Below, in pieces: positions 31,765 to 41,075 of a stretch of DNA of 64,000 nucleotides. The notes beneath the pieces are model-generated. The model worked only from the letters and a program-made list of their open reading frames with translations. It had not been told where the DNA came from and searched no databases. The translations under genes were made by a program, and so were the position numbers. Positions within the stretch are counted from its first letter, which is position 1; each line of letters starts with the position of its first letter. The stretch covers positions 434,001 to 498,000 of the forward strand of contig JANCMB010000001.1 of assembly GCA_031317595.1 (NCBI GenBank). The letters run 5' to 3'. Source of the stretch: Glutamicibacter sp. PS (lineage in GTDB: Bacteria; Actinomycetota; Actinomycetes; Actinomycetales; Micrococcaceae).

Positions 31765-33015
31765 CTAGTCCTGTGAGCGCCAGTCGTCGGGCAGTAGATG
31801 GTCGAGCACGTCGTCGACGGTAATCGCGCCAACGAGCCGACCCTCTTTGTTCACCACGCCGACCGAGGTCAGGTTGTAGGTGGCGAGGTGGCGGACGACT
31901 TCGGAAATATCTGCCAGATCGGAGACCGGCTCGAGCTCCTTGTCTAGGATATCGCCGACCGGTTCCGGGGGAGCGGTCCGCAAGAGTGCCTGAATGTGAA
32001 CTTGGCCCACATACCGTCCCGTGGGAGTCTCCAAGGGCGGGCGCACCACGTACACGGTCGAGGCCAGCGCGGGGCTTAGTTCTTCCTGGCGAACCGCGGC
32101 CAGGGCCTCGGCGACGGTGGACTCCGGGGTCAGGATGACCGGAACCGGGGTCATCACCGAACCGGCGGTACCCTCCGGGTAAGCGAGCAGACGACGCACG
32201 TCTTCGGCTTCTTCGTCGTTCATCAGCTCGAGCAACTGGTGCTTGGTGTCTTCCTCGACTTCGGCGAGCAGGTCGGCCGCGTCGTCCGGGTCCATTTCTT
32301 CCAGCACGTCCGCGGCGCGTTCGAGCCCGAGCGCGGAGAGGATTTCGACCTGTTCGCGGTCGGGCAGCTCCTGCAGCACGTCGGCGAGGCGGTCATCTTG
32401 CAGATGGGCGGCGATTTCCAGACGGCGCTTGCCGCTCATCTCGTGGAGCGCGTCGGCGAAGTCGGCCGGTTTCATCTCATCGTGAGTGGCCACGAAGTTA
32501 TCCGCCGCCTGCGGTTCGCTTTCCGCTCCATGGCGCACCTCGTCCCAGGTGACCAAGACCGAATTGCGTTTCCGGGAACGTAGCCCAAGCAGCGAGCCTC
32601 CCGATTCGATACGTTGGACGAAGTACTCGTGGATTTCCCAGTCTCCGCGGCGGTTCTGGATCAATCCGATGTCCTCGACGACGCCTCGGCCGGAACCGTC
32701 GACGAAATAGACCTTGCGGTCGAAGATCTCGCCCACGACCAGCATTTCCTGGCCGCGTTGCTGAAAACGGCGCATATTCATCAGGCCCGAACAGATGACC
32801 TGATTGGACTCCATGGACTGGATACGTGTCATGGGCACGAAGACGCGGCGCTTGCCGGGAACCTCGACCACGACGCCGACACAGGCAGGGGCACGATTGG
32901 GGCCGCGGGAGACCACGACCACATCGCGCAGGCGGCCCAGACGGTCACCCAGCGGGTCGAATACGTCTAGGCCGAGCAACCTCGCGACAAAGACTTTAGA
33001 TACTTGCGCACTCAC
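31765..33015 (-). CDS. MgtE N-domain plus CBS-pair protein, soluble MgtE-like
   Basis: 416 residues. An N-terminal PRC-barrel-like segment is followed by an MgtE intracellular N domain (~195-290: DALHEMSGKRRLEIAAHLQDDRLADVLQELPDREQVEILSALGLERAADVLEEMDPDDAADLLAE) and two CBS motifs (~300-410). There is no transmembrane domain, so it is not itself a Mg2+ channel; it may sense Mg2+/nucleotide. Equivalent of Rv1232c. Start GTG 33015 follows TAGGAAGG with almost no spacer, so the exact start is uncertain. Confidence 0.85.
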   Translation of the reverse strand: MSAQVSKVFVARLLGLDVFDPLGDRLGRLRDVVVVSRGPNRAPACVGVVVEVPGKRRVFVPMTRIQSMESNQVICSGLMNMRRFQQRGQEMLVVGEIFDRKVYFVDGSGRGVVEDIGLIQNRRGDWEIHEYFVQRIESGGSLLGLRSRKRNSVLVTWDEVRHGAESEPQAADNFVATHDEMKPADFADALHEMSGKRRLEIAAHLQDDRLADVLQELPDREQVEILSALGLERAADVLEEMDPDDAADLLAEVEEDTKHQLLELMNDEEAEDVRRLLAYPEGTAGSVMTPVPVILTPESTVAEALAAVRQEELSPALASTVYVVRPPLETPTGRYVGQVHIQALLRTAPPEPVGDILDKELEPVSDLADISEVVRHLATYNLTSVGVVNKEGRLVGAITVDDVLDHLLPDDWRSQD

Positions 33016-33127
33016 CCTTCCTACCCTAGCGCGGGCCGTGCCCCGGTGCGGGCATCGCATTACGTCCTAAGCGATCGAGCTTTCATATGCTGGGCAGACA
33101 CACAGCAATTACGTGCACAATAGTGAT

Positions 33128-34003
33128 ATGACCTCTCCACAAGGAATGAACACGATCAGTCCCAACGGCCTGCCACGCGGTGAGCTGCTGGGGCGTTACA
33201 CCAGCTATCTGGATGCCCAGAAGCTGGTGGACTACCTCGCGGATAACGACTTTCCGGTGGCGGCCGTGACGATTGTGGGCAACGATGTGCGCACGGTCGA
33301 GCGGGTCACCGCGAAGCTTTCGTACCCGAAGGTTGCCTTGGCCGGTGCGGCACAAGGCGCCATGATGGGCCTGTTCGTCGGCTTGCTACTCTCCTTGTTC
33401 TCGGGGGCCGGCAACGGCCTCTACCAGGTGCTCTCCGCCATCGGTTTGGGCATGGCGATTTGGATGATCGCCGGAGTGGTCAGCTACTCGACCCGCCGCG
33501 GAAAGCGCGACTTTGCCTCCTCGAGCCAGTTCGTGGCGACGAGCTTCGATGTGGTCGTGGACTTCGAATACGCACAGGCCGCCCGTACGCTGGCCGCTCA
33601 GCTACCGATGCGCGGACAACAAGCGCCAGCCCAGCCGCAGGCACCGGCCCCTCCGCAGACCCCATTCCAGCAGCAGCCTCCGGCACAGTCTCCAGCGCAA
33701 CCCGCCGCACCGGCACAGGGTACGCCGGCAGCCGAGGCGCCGCGTGAGGCCAATGGCCAGTTCCCGGATCTGCCCGATGGACGCCCACGTTATGGCGTGC
33801 GCGTGTCCGAGCCGAAGGCACCGACAAACAGCCCTACCCCGGCGCCGGAGCAGCCACAGGCACAAACGACGACGTCCCCGGCTCAGCAGACACCCTCGCC
33901 GGAGGCCGACGAAGAGCCGCGGGTGACCGCCAAGCCCCCGGTATCCGCCCCGGAGGACGACGCCGAGCAGTCGCAGTCCGAACGCAAGGACGAGAGCGTC
34001 TAG
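33128..34003 (+). CDS. membrane protein with general-stress-protein 17M-like domain and Pro/Gln-rich tail
   Basis: 291 residues. N-terminal ~20-150 resembles the general stress protein 17M domain (TSYLDAQKLVDYLADNDFPVAAVTIVGNDVRTVERVT), with two transmembrane helices (~75-95 and ~100-120). Residues ~165-291 are a low-complexity Pro/Gln/Ala-rich tail, then acidic (EADEEPRVTAK). The product is divergent from the MgtE-like gene. Start at ATG 33128; a GTG at 33113 is possible. Function unknown. Confidence 0.75.
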   Translation: MTSPQGMNTISPNGLPRGELLGRYTSYLDAQKLVDYLADNDFPVAAVTIVGNDVRTVERVTAKLSYPKVALAGAAQGAMMGLFVGLLLSLFSGAGNGLYQVLSAIGLGMAIWMIAGVVSYSTRRGKRDFASSSQFVATSFDVVVDFEYAQAARTLAAQLPMRGQQAPAQPQAPAPPQTPFQQQPPAQSPAQPAAPAQGTPAAEAPREANGQFPDLPDGRPRYGVRVSEPKAPTNSPTPAPEQPQAQTTTSPAQQTPSPEADEEPRVTAKPPVSAPEDDAEQSQSERKDESV

Positions 34004-34020
34004 GCCTCGCGCTAAGAACT

Positions 34021-34068
34021 ACATACATCAGGCTCCGAACCCTCAAGGGTTCGGAGCCTGATGTATGT
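34021..34068. terminator. bidirectional terminator
   Basis: Perfect inverted repeat of 23 bp per arm (begins ACATACATCAGGCTCCGAAC) with a two-base centre. Between convergent genes. Confidence 0.92.
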
Positions 34069-34082
34069 GTGGGGCGTGGTGA

Positions 34083-35630
34083 CTAGCCGCGCAGCTTAGC
34101 CATCCATGCCTCAACCTCGTCCGGGGTGCGCGGCAACGCTGCGGAAAGGTTGACCGCGCCGTCGGCGGTTACCAGAATGTCATCCTCGATACGCACACCA
34201 AGGCCGCGGTACTCCTCGGGGATCGCCAGATCTTCCTTCTTGAAGTACAGCCCGGGCTCGATGGTGAAGACCATACCCTCTTGCAGTTCGGCGTCGAGAT
34301 ACAGCTCGGCGCGAGCCTGCGCGCAGTCGTGGACGTCCAGGCCCAGGTGGTGGCTGGTGCCATGCGGCATCCAACGACGGTGATGCTGGCCTTCGGGGGA
34401 GAGCGCCTCCTCCAAGGACACAGGCAACAGACCCCAGTCGTTCAGACGCTCGGCCAGAACCGTGGTGGCGATGGTATGCAGGTCACGGAACTTCAGACCC
34501 GGCTTCACCGCGGCGAAGGTGGCGTCGGCGGCGTCAAGCACCGCCTGGTAGACCTTGCGCTGCACCTCGGTGTAACGGCCGCTGACCGGAAGCGAACGGG
34601 TGATATCGGCGGTGTACAGTGAGTCAGCTTCGACGCCGGCGTCGAGCAACAGCACCTCGCCTTCGTTCACGGTGCCGTTATTGCGGATCCAGTGCAGGAT
34701 CGTGGCGTTATTGCCGCTGGCCGCGATGGTGTCGTAGCCCAGCTCGTTACCTTCGGCGCGGGCACGGGCGAAGAAGGTGCCCTCCACAATGCGCTCACCG
34801 CGCTCGTGGGCGATGGCCTTGTCGAGGTTGCGCACCACATCTTCGAAGCCGTTGATGGTGGCGTTGACCGACTTGCGTAGCTCGGCGATCTCGTATTCGT
34901 CCTTGATTACGCGCAACTCGGAGAGGCATTCTGCCAGCTCGCCATCCAGTGCGTCGCTGGCCTCAAGATCCTGGCCCGTGTTGATGCGTGAGGTGTCCAC
35001 CAACGCTTCCACGTTCAGGTCGACCTCGCGGAGCAGGCGAATGCGGATGCCGCCCAAGGCCTGCGGCCCGGCGTTCTTGGTGATGGCCAGTTCCAGCTGC
35101 TCCAGTCCCTCGGTGGGCAGTCCGGTGCGGGCCGAGAGGCTGCTGAGGGTTGGGCGCGGGCCGATCCAGAATTCACCGGACCGAGAGTTCAGGTAGAACT
35201 CCGAGGAGTCACGCCCGGCCATCGGAGCGAAGTACAAGGTGGCGGCGTGGTTTGAGCCCTGATCGCCAGCGCCCTCGTCGGTCGGTTCGAGGATCAGTAC
35301 CGCGTCCGGTTCGTGGTCGACGCCCAGACCGGTCAGGTGGGCAAATGCCGAATGCGGACGGAAACGGTAATCGGTGTCATTTGAACGTACCTTCAACGGA
35401 CCGGCCGGGATGACCAGGCGTTCGCCCGGGAACTTCGCCGACAGCGCGGCCCGGCGTGCCGCGGCGTATGGTGCGGCCGGATCGGCGGCCGGCAGTTCGG
35501 AGGTATCGGTGGCCCAGTGCGAGCCCATGAATTCCTGGAAAGCTCGCGAAGTGGGTCGTTGCGAGCGGTTGTTCACCCGGTCTTCGAGGGGCTGGTCGTT
35601 CCCCGAAACGGTGCTTGGTTCGTTAGTCAT
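34083..35630 (-). CDS. pepP: Xaa-Pro aminopeptidase (aminopeptidase P, M24B)
   Basis: 515 residues. It cleaves N-terminal residues before proline; cytoplasmic, uses two Mn/Zn ions. N-terminal creatinase-like domain (~40-240), then the pita-bread catalytic domain with metal ligands in LLDAGVEADSLYTADITRSLP (two Asp), HGTSHHLGLDVHD (His), TIEPGLYF (Glu) and GVRIEDDILVT (Glu). The first ~40 residues are disordered (VNNRSQRPTSRAF). Divergent from the PHP gene with 66 bases between. Confidence 0.95.
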   Translation of the reverse strand: MTNEPSTVSGNDQPLEDRVNNRSQRPTSRAFQEFMGSHWATDTSELPAADPAAPYAAARRAALSAKFPGERLVIPAGPLKVRSNDTDYRFRPHSAFAHLTGLGVDHEPDAVLILEPTDEGAGDQGSNHAATLYFAPMAGRDSSEFYLNSRSGEFWIGPRPTLSSLSARTGLPTEGLEQLELAITKNAGPQALGGIRIRLLREVDLNVEALVDTSRINTGQDLEASDALDGELAECLSELRVIKDEYEIAELRKSVNATINGFEDVVRNLDKAIAHERGERIVEGTFFARARAEGNELGYDTIAASGNNATILHWIRNNGTVNEGEVLLLDAGVEADSLYTADITRSLPVSGRYTEVQRKVYQAVLDAADATFAAVKPGLKFRDLHTIATTVLAERLNDWGLLPVSLEEALSPEGQHHRRWMPHGTSHHLGLDVHDCAQARAELYLDAELQEGMVFTIEPGLYFKKEDLAIPEEYRGLGVRIEDDILVTADGAVNLSAALPRTPDEVEAWMAKLRG

Positions 35631-35696
35631 GGCACCATACTGTCACTGCCGAGTGGATAGGGGCAAAGTGTCAGCGCGCGGGATACCCTAGGAACT

Positions 35697-36542
35697 ATGC
35701 GAATAGACCTGCACGCGCACTCAAACGTTTCCGACGGGACCGAAACCCCCGGTGACCTGATCCGCGCGGCACAGGCGGCGGGGTTGGATGTGGTGGCACT
35801 GACCGATCATGATCAGACCACCGGATGGGATGAGGCCCGCCAGGTGGCTGCCGAATGCGGTATTGGATTCGTGCCGGGCATAGAGATCACCTGCCAGGAC
35901 ACCACCGGCATCAGCGTGCACCTGTTGTGCTATCTCCAGGACCCCGAGTACCAGCCCTTGCTCGACGAGTTGGCGGAGTCCCGCGGCTCGCGTGTGGTGC
36001 GCGCTCGGCGAATCGTCGATCTACTGGCCGAGGACTTCCCAATTAACTGGGATCTGGTCAATGAGCACTGCCAGCCCGGCGCCACGGTGGGGCGCCCGCA
36101 TATCGCCGACGCCCTGGTCAGTGCCGGGGTGGTCGAAGACCGCAACGAGGCCTTCGCGCATGTGCTTTCGACGCGCTCCAAATACTATGTTTCGCACCCG
36201 TCGATTGACCCGCGCGATGCGGTACGGCTGGTGCGTGAGGCCGGGGGAGTCTCCGTGTTCGCTCACCCCATGGCTTCCTCCCGCGGACGAGTGGTACCCG
36301 AATCAACCTTCCACGACATGATCGATGCCGGGTTACACGGTCTCGAAATTGACCATCGCGATAATTCGGCCGAAGGCAAGGTCTTCCTGCGTGCGCTGGC
36401 CGCCGAGCACGACCTGATCGTCACCGGGGCCTCGGACTATCACGGGACCGGAAAGCTCAACCGGCTCGGTGAGAATCTCACCGAGCCGGAAATGCTCGAA
36501 CGTATTGTGGCCACGGCCACCGGAAGCCCGGCGCTACTCTAG
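35697..36542 (+). CDS. PHP-domain phosphoesterase (YciV/TrpH-like)
   Basis: 281 residues. PHP-fold metal ligands: DLHAHSNVSDG (HxH), TDHD, GIEIT, HLLCY, GRPHIA, VFAHP and ASDYHGT. The family includes the 3',5'-nucleoside bisphosphate phosphatase / 5'-3' exoribonuclease AM (YciV), so RNA turnover is likely; exact substrate is inferred. The stop codon TAG shares its CTA bases with the stop of the DNA methyltransferase on the other strand, with no terminator between them. Confidence 0.88.
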   Translation: MRIDLHAHSNVSDGTETPGDLIRAAQAAGLDVVALTDHDQTTGWDEARQVAAECGIGFVPGIEITCQDTTGISVHLLCYLQDPEYQPLLDELAESRGSRVVRARRIVDLLAEDFPINWDLVNEHCQPGATVGRPHIADALVSAGVVEDRNEAFAHVLSTRSKYYVSHPSIDPRDAVRLVREAGGVSVFAHPMASSRGRVVPESTFHDMIDAGLHGLEIDHRDNSAEGKVFLRALAAEHDLIVTGASDYHGTGKLNRLGENLTEPEMLERIVATATGSPALL

Positions 36543-37426
36543 GCTTCGACGGTTGCGAAGTCGGTGCCGTCCGGCAACCGTCCGCGCATTACCTCGATGG
36601 CCTGATCGTTCTGGTCGATCAGGTAGAACTTGCGGTCCATGGCCGCCGCGACGGCCCCGGTGGTGCCAGAACCTGCAAAGAAGTCCAAGACCCAGTCCCC
36701 GGGGCGTGAGGAGGCCGAGATGATGCGGCGCAGGATTCCCTCGGGTTTCTGAGTGGGATAGCCGGTTTTCTCCTTGCCCGTGGGTGAGACAATGGTGTGC
36801 CACCATACATCGGTGGGGAGTTTGCCCTTGGCTCGTTTCTCCGGTGTCACCAGGCCCGGAGCCATATATGGCTCGCGATCGACCTCGGCCGAGTCGAAGT
36901 GGTATTTTTTCGGGTCCTTCACGTACACCAAGATGGTGTCGTGTTTGGATGGCCAGCGGCTTTTCGCCCGTCCACCGTAGTCATACGCCCAGATGATTTC
37001 GTTCAGGAAGCACTTGCGGCCGAAGATGTCATCGAGCAACACCTTCACGTAGTGCACCTCGCGGTAGTCCAGATGTACGTAGAGGGTTCCGGTCTCGTTC
37101 AAGAGCCGATGCGCATGCATCAACCGTGGGGCGATGAACTGGAGGTAGTCGTCGAAACTGTCCGTGTACCATCGGTTCTCGCCGAGCACCGTGTCATAGG
37201 AGCGCCCCTGAAAACCAGTGTGGGTGCCCTCATCCGAGCGAATCATCGTGCGTTCGGCACGACGCTGAGTACGACCGGTGTTAAACGGCGGATCAACGTA
37301 GATTAGCTGAAAAGATTCATCCGGCAGTGACTCGAGGACCGGAAGATTTTCCCCGTGCATGACGGTGTTGCCCTCGGCCGGCCCGTCGGGGGTCGACCGA
37401 GGGTCGCTCGTTTGTGCATCGAGCAT
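36539..37426 (-). CDS. site-specific DNA methyltransferase (orphan)
   Basis: 295 residues. Amino-methyltransferase of the N6-adenine/N4-cytosine class. The catalytic motif IV DPPF (45-48, followed by NTG) comes before the SAM-binding motif DFFAGSGTTG (248-257), an order of the beta group (as in type III Mod or orphan enzymes). The ATG 37426 is chosen; the longer frame lies in the helicase gene. No restriction endonuclease gene is adjacent. It is 7 bases after the helicase stop and probably co-transcribed. Recognition sequence unknown. Confidence 0.88.
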   Translation of the reverse strand: MLDAQTSDPRSTPDGPAEGNTVMHGENLPVLESLPDESFQLIYVDPPFNTGRTQRRAERTMIRSDEGTHTGFQGRSYDTVLGENRWYTDSFDDYLQFIAPRLMHAHRLLNETGTLYVHLDYREVHYVKVLLDDIFGRKCFLNEIIWAYDYGGRAKSRWPSKHDTILVYVKDPKKYHFDSAEVDREPYMAPGLVTPEKRAKGKLPTDVWWHTIVSPTGKEKTGYPTQKPEGILRRIISASSRPGDWVLDFFAGSGTTGAVAAAMDRKFYLIDQNDQAIEVMRGRLPDGTDFATVEA

Positions 37427-37433
37427 GGGGTGC

Positions 37434-38984
37434 TTAGTCCTCCTGAGTACGCGTGGTGCGGCGCGTACGGCGACGCGGCCGGCGCTTGGCCGGCTGACCC
37501 TCTTCCTGCGCGGGGGAGGTCTCACGGTGCCGCTCGGCTTCGCGAGCCGGACGGTCGTGCTTGCCCTTGGAGTGGCCGTGGCGGGCACCGGACCCTTCGG
37601 AACCGGTCTGCTCGCCCTCAACGGTGCGGGTGCGGGTACGGTTGCGCGGGGTTGAGCTGCGGCGGCGCGAGGAGCGTTCGTTGCGCGGAGCCGAGGACTC
37701 TTCGCTCCGGGCCTTGGCGGCACGCGGCAGGCGTCCCTTCGTACCCTTGGGGATCGACAGATCGGCGAAGAAGTGCGGGGAGGAGGAGTAGGTCTCCACC
37801 GGTTCGGGCACGTTCAGACCCAGAGCCTTGTTAATCAGCGACCAGCGCGGCACGTCATCCCAGTCGACGAAGGTCACGGCGGTACCGTCGTTGCCCGCAC
37901 GGCCGGTGCGGCCGACACGGTGCAGGTAGGTCTTCTCGTCATCCGGGCACTGCAGGTTCACCACGTGGGTGACGTCGTCCACGTCGATGCCGCGGGCCGC
38001 CACATCGGTGGCCACCAAGATTTCAACCTTGCCCGAGCGGAAGGCCTTCAGCGATTGCTCGCGGGCTCCCTGACCCAAATCCCCGTGCAGCGCCCCGGCA
38101 TTGAAGCCACGGTCGATCAATTCGTCGGTGAGCTTCGCGGCCGAGCGCTTGGTCTGGGTGAAAATGATGGTGCGGCCACGGCCCTCGGCCTGCAGCAGGC
38201 GGGCGACCATCTCGTCCTTGTCTAGGTTGTGGGCGCGGTAGACGAGCTGACGGATGTTGCGCTTGGTGATCGAGTCGTCGTCCGGATCCTGGGCCCGAAT
38301 ATGGGTGGGGCGGGACATGTAGCGACGGGCCATGGTGATGACCGGGCCGGGCATGGTGGCGGAGAAGAGCATCGCCTGGCGTACCGGAGGTAGTGCTGAG
38401 AGGATGCGTTCCACGTCGGGCAAAAAGCCCAGATCGAGCATCTCATCGGCCTCGTCCAAGACCACGGTGCGCACCTGCTTGAGGTTCAGCACGCGCTGAC
38501 GGTTCAGGTCGATCAGACGCCCCGGGGTGCCGACGACCACGTCGGTGCCGGCGGTCAGCGCGGAGGTCTGCTCTTCGTACGGACGTCCACCGTAGATGGT
38601 GGTGATGCGGATATTCGAGTGCTTGGAGGCCTTGGCCAAGTCTGCGCCGACCTGCAGGGCCAGCTCACGGGTCGGGGCGACGATCAGTGCTTGCGGGGCC
38701 CCGGGGAACTCCAGATCGGCGTAGCCGGGGTCTTCTTCGCGGATCACACGCTGCAGGGCTGGGATGCCGAAGCCCAGGGTTTTGCCGGTACCGGTCTTGG
38801 CCTGGCCGATAATGTCATTGCCGCCTAGGGCAACCGGAAGGGTCAGCGCCTGGATCGGGAAAGGGTGTTCGATGCCGGCTTCAAGCAGCGAGCCGACGAT
38901 GTCTTCACGGACCTTGTAGTCGGCGAAGGTTTTTTCTTCGATGGGAGCCGCCGGGGCGGTCGTCTCGGTGGTAATCTCTGTCAC
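37434..38984 (-). CDS. DEAD-box RNA helicase
   Basis: 516 residues. Q motif (FADYKVREDIVGSLLEAGIEHPFPIQALTLP), AKTGTGKT, PTRELALQ, LDEADEM, FSATMP, and the C-terminal HRVGRTGRAG are all intact, so an ATP-dependent RNA helicase (RhlE/CshA-like). After ~420 residues it carries a basic, disordered RNA-binding tail rich in Arg/Ser (SSAPRNERSSRRRSS...). Start at GTG 38984, preceded by a 240-base leader with several hairpins. The DNA methyltransferase gene follows. Confidence 0.95.
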   Translation of the reverse strand: MTEITTETTAPAAPIEEKTFADYKVREDIVGSLLEAGIEHPFPIQALTLPVALGGNDIIGQAKTGTGKTLGFGIPALQRVIREEDPGYADLEFPGAPQALIVAPTRELALQVGADLAKASKHSNIRITTIYGGRPYEEQTSALTAGTDVVVGTPGRLIDLNRQRVLNLKQVRTVVLDEADEMLDLGFLPDVERILSALPPVRQAMLFSATMPGPVITMARRYMSRPTHIRAQDPDDDSITKRNIRQLVYRAHNLDKDEMVARLLQAEGRGRTIIFTQTKRSAAKLTDELIDRGFNAGALHGDLGQGAREQSLKAFRSGKVEILVATDVAARGIDVDDVTHVVNLQCPDDEKTYLHRVGRTGRAGNDGTAVTFVDWDDVPRWSLINKALGLNVPEPVETYSSSPHFFADLSIPKGTKGRLPRAAKARSEESSAPRNERSSRRRSSTPRNRTRTRTVEGEQTGSEGSGARHGHSKGKHDRPAREAERHRETSPAQEEGQPAKRRPRRRTRRTTRTQED

Positions 38985-39231
38985 GGTTCGTGAGTCTCAT
39001 TTCTTTGAAGGCGCCTAGCTGCGTGGCCCGTGGGCCGACGGCTGGCGCGTTGCCAGCGGAGCCGATCGCTGATTCTCGTGTCCTGGCCTGCGCTCTAAAG
39101 AGCGGTCGGCGGGGCACGGGTGGCCGCTGGGAAGCCACCGGGTCCTCGTTCAATTTCTTAGCGCGGTGCGACCGGGCATCCTATAGTTCAATAGCCCAAG
39201 CATAGCCCTTAGGTGGCAACGGAGGATATTT
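38985..39231 (-). promoter_or_regulatory. 247-base structured leader of the DEAD-box helicase gene
   Basis: Contains short hairpins: GGCCC-GT-GGGCC (39025-39036), GCTGGC-GCGTT-GCCAGC (39041-39057) and CGCTCT-AA-AGAGCG (39091-39104). No ORF or terminator. Long 5' leaders often regulate cold-induced helicases; here it is only inferred. Confidence 0.4.
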
Positions 39232-40689
39232 TCACTCCTCCGTACCGGCGATTTCCTCGAAGAGTACCCGGCGTTTGCCGACGTCGACCAGCTGCAGACG
39301 TACAGTAATGAGTGAGCCGGGGGCACTGTGTCCGCGAAAGCGTGCGGTGACCGGCTCGTCGACCAGCTGGATGCTCCCTTCGCGTGCCTGGAGGGCGTCG
39401 TCGGACTCGGGCAGGGTCAGCACAATCGCTTCGAAAATCTGCCCAACCCGATCCTTGAGCACATAGGCTTCGACGAGTTCTACCGCGGCCCGAGAAATCT
39501 GGCCGTTGGCGGCGTTGGAGGCACGCATGAGATCCGGCACCTGGTCCAGCGCCTCCGACAGTTCCGCGGGGAGCTGCTGCCCCTGACTGATTAGCAAGCA
39601 GGTGAGTAGCCCGAAACGGTCCACGAGGCGGCGCAGTGGGGCGGTGACATGGGCATAGGGCGCGGCCAGGGCCGCTTGAATCACATCTTGTGGGTCCTGG
39701 CCATTGACCACCTGGTAATCGGCCCCACGGAAAAGGGCCGCGGCACGGTGCATAATCACCAATTGCCGCGGGTCGGCGATATCGAGGGTGTGCAGGTACT
39801 GACCGTAGCTTTGGGATCCGTCCCAACGGTGCCCCAACAACTCGGTTTGCGTGCGGAACTCCTCGATCGCGGAGTCTTCCGGGGCTGGCATGGTGCGTAG
39901 GATACCGACGCCGGCCTCGAGCATCATCCGCGCGGCTGCCATGCCGGTCAAGAGCGAAATCTGGGCGTTGGCCTCTTCCAAAGGCAGCGTGCGGCGGGCG
40001 GTGAGCCGGTAGGAGCCGTTGTGCTTGACGACCTCTTGGTCGGGCAAGTTCAGCGAGGCTCCGCCACGTTCACGTTCCTGCACACGACGTTTCTGGCCAA
40101 TTTCGGCCAGTAGGCGTATTTGTTCGCGCCCCTGCCCGCTATCGAGCTCGGCCTGGGCACCCTCGTAGTCCAGTTTTTCGCGTGAGCGGATCAGGGTGTG
40201 CCGCAGGGTGCAGGGGCCCATTGCGCCCTGTTCGTCGAGCTCAATGCTGAAGAGCAAGGCCGGGCGGGTCTGATCCGGTAGCAGCGAACCGTGGTCCTCG
40301 GAGATGACTTCCGGATGCAAACTGATTTTGCGGTGTGGCAGATAGTAGGTTTGCCCGCGTCGGCGGGTGCTTGAGTCGAGCGCGGTGCCCAGTCGCACAA
40401 AGTTCGGCACGTCGGCTATGGCATAGTGCACCCGGTAGCCGTCGTCGGTGCGTTCCAAATACATCGCCTGATCCAGGTCAGTGGACTCTGCCGGGTCGAT
40501 GGTGAAGAAGGGCAGATCGGTGTCGTCGTGCGCCGGTGCTTCCAGTTGCGCGATGGCTTGGCGGGCGGTGCGCAGTAGTTCGTCGCTGAACTCCTCTGGA
40601 GTCTCGAATTCGTCCTCGAGCCGGGCTAAATGTTCGCGCAGCTCATCGATACCCTGGCTGCGACGGTACTTGACCTGTTTTTCTTTCAC
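39232..40689 (-). CDS. RNB-domain exoribonuclease (RNase II/R type)
   Basis: 485 residues from GTG 40689. The RNB core has FFTIDPAESTDLDQAMYLER with the conserved aspartates for Mg2+ and the C-terminal half has RRLVDRFGLLTC. Shorter than RNase R, no cold-shock domains seen, so a stand-alone RNB protein (as in Rv-like actinobacterial homologues). 3'-to-5' single-stranded RNA hydrolysis inferred. The start was set downstream of the terminator hairpin 40727-40757, because an initiation at 40731 would lie inside it. Confidence 0.88.
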   Translation of the reverse strand: MKEKQVKYRRSQGIDELREHLARLEDEFETPEEFSDELLRTARQAIAQLEAPAHDDTDLPFFTIDPAESTDLDQAMYLERTDDGYRVHYAIADVPNFVRLGTALDSSTRRRGQTYYLPHRKISLHPEVISEDHGSLLPDQTRPALLFSIELDEQGAMGPCTLRHTLIRSREKLDYEGAQAELDSGQGREQIRLLAEIGQKRRVQERERGGASLNLPDQEVVKHNGSYRLTARRTLPLEEANAQISLLTGMAAARMMLEAGVGILRTMPAPEDSAIEEFRTQTELLGHRWDGSQSYGQYLHTLDIADPRQLVIMHRAAALFRGADYQVVNGQDPQDVIQAALAAPYAHVTAPLRRLVDRFGLLTCLLISQGQQLPAELSEALDQVPDLMRASNAANGQISRAAVELVEAYVLKDRVGQIFEAIVLTLPESDDALQAREGSIQLVDEPVTARFRGHSAPGSLITVRLQLVDVGKRRVLFEEIAGTEE

Positions 40690-40726
40690 GACACTAGCCT
40701 TATCTGCCGACACTGGATACACAAGA

Positions 40727-40757
40727 GCCACCGGCGGAAAAGATTTCCGCCGGTGGC
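40727..40757 (-). terminator. terminator after the DUF3107 gene
   Basis: 14-bp stem GCCACCGGCGGAAA/TTTCCGCCGGTGGC with AGA loop. Sits between the DUF3107 stop and the RNB start. Confidence 0.8.
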
Positions 40758-40781
40758 CTGTGAGATTGCGCGAATATTGCG

Positions 40782-41006
40782 TTACAGCTGGGCGAAACCG
40801 ACCTTGCGGACCTCTTCGGGGCCGATCTCCACGTAGGCCAGTCCGGCGGAGGGGACGACCACTTCGCGGCCCTTGGCGTCACTCAGGCGCAGCGGCTGAC
40901 CGCTGGAGAGCGCGGTGTCTACCAGGGCGTTGATATCGGCGGCGCTCTGTTCGGACTCGAGCACGACCTCGCGGGCTACATTCTGCACGCCAATGCGGAT
41001 TTCCAT
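40782..41006 (-). CDS. DUF3107 protein (TB9.4-like)
   Basis: 74 residues (MEIRIGVQNVAREVVLESEQSAADINALV...). A small actinobacterial family found next to a TetR regulator, as here and at Rv3208A/Rv3208 in mycobacteria. Mostly beta/helix soluble protein, no catalytic motif. Function unknown. AAGGATTAATG-type leader lies before the ATG. Confidence 0.9.
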   Translation of the reverse strand: MEIRIGVQNVAREVVLESEQSAADINALVDTALSSGQPLRLSDAKGREVVVPSAGLAYVEIGPEEVRKVGFAQL

Positions 41007-41075
41007 AATGGCATTAATCCTCTCGAAAAGTTTTCTCGAACCGCACAGCTGGTGCGGTGCCTAACCTAAATGTAA

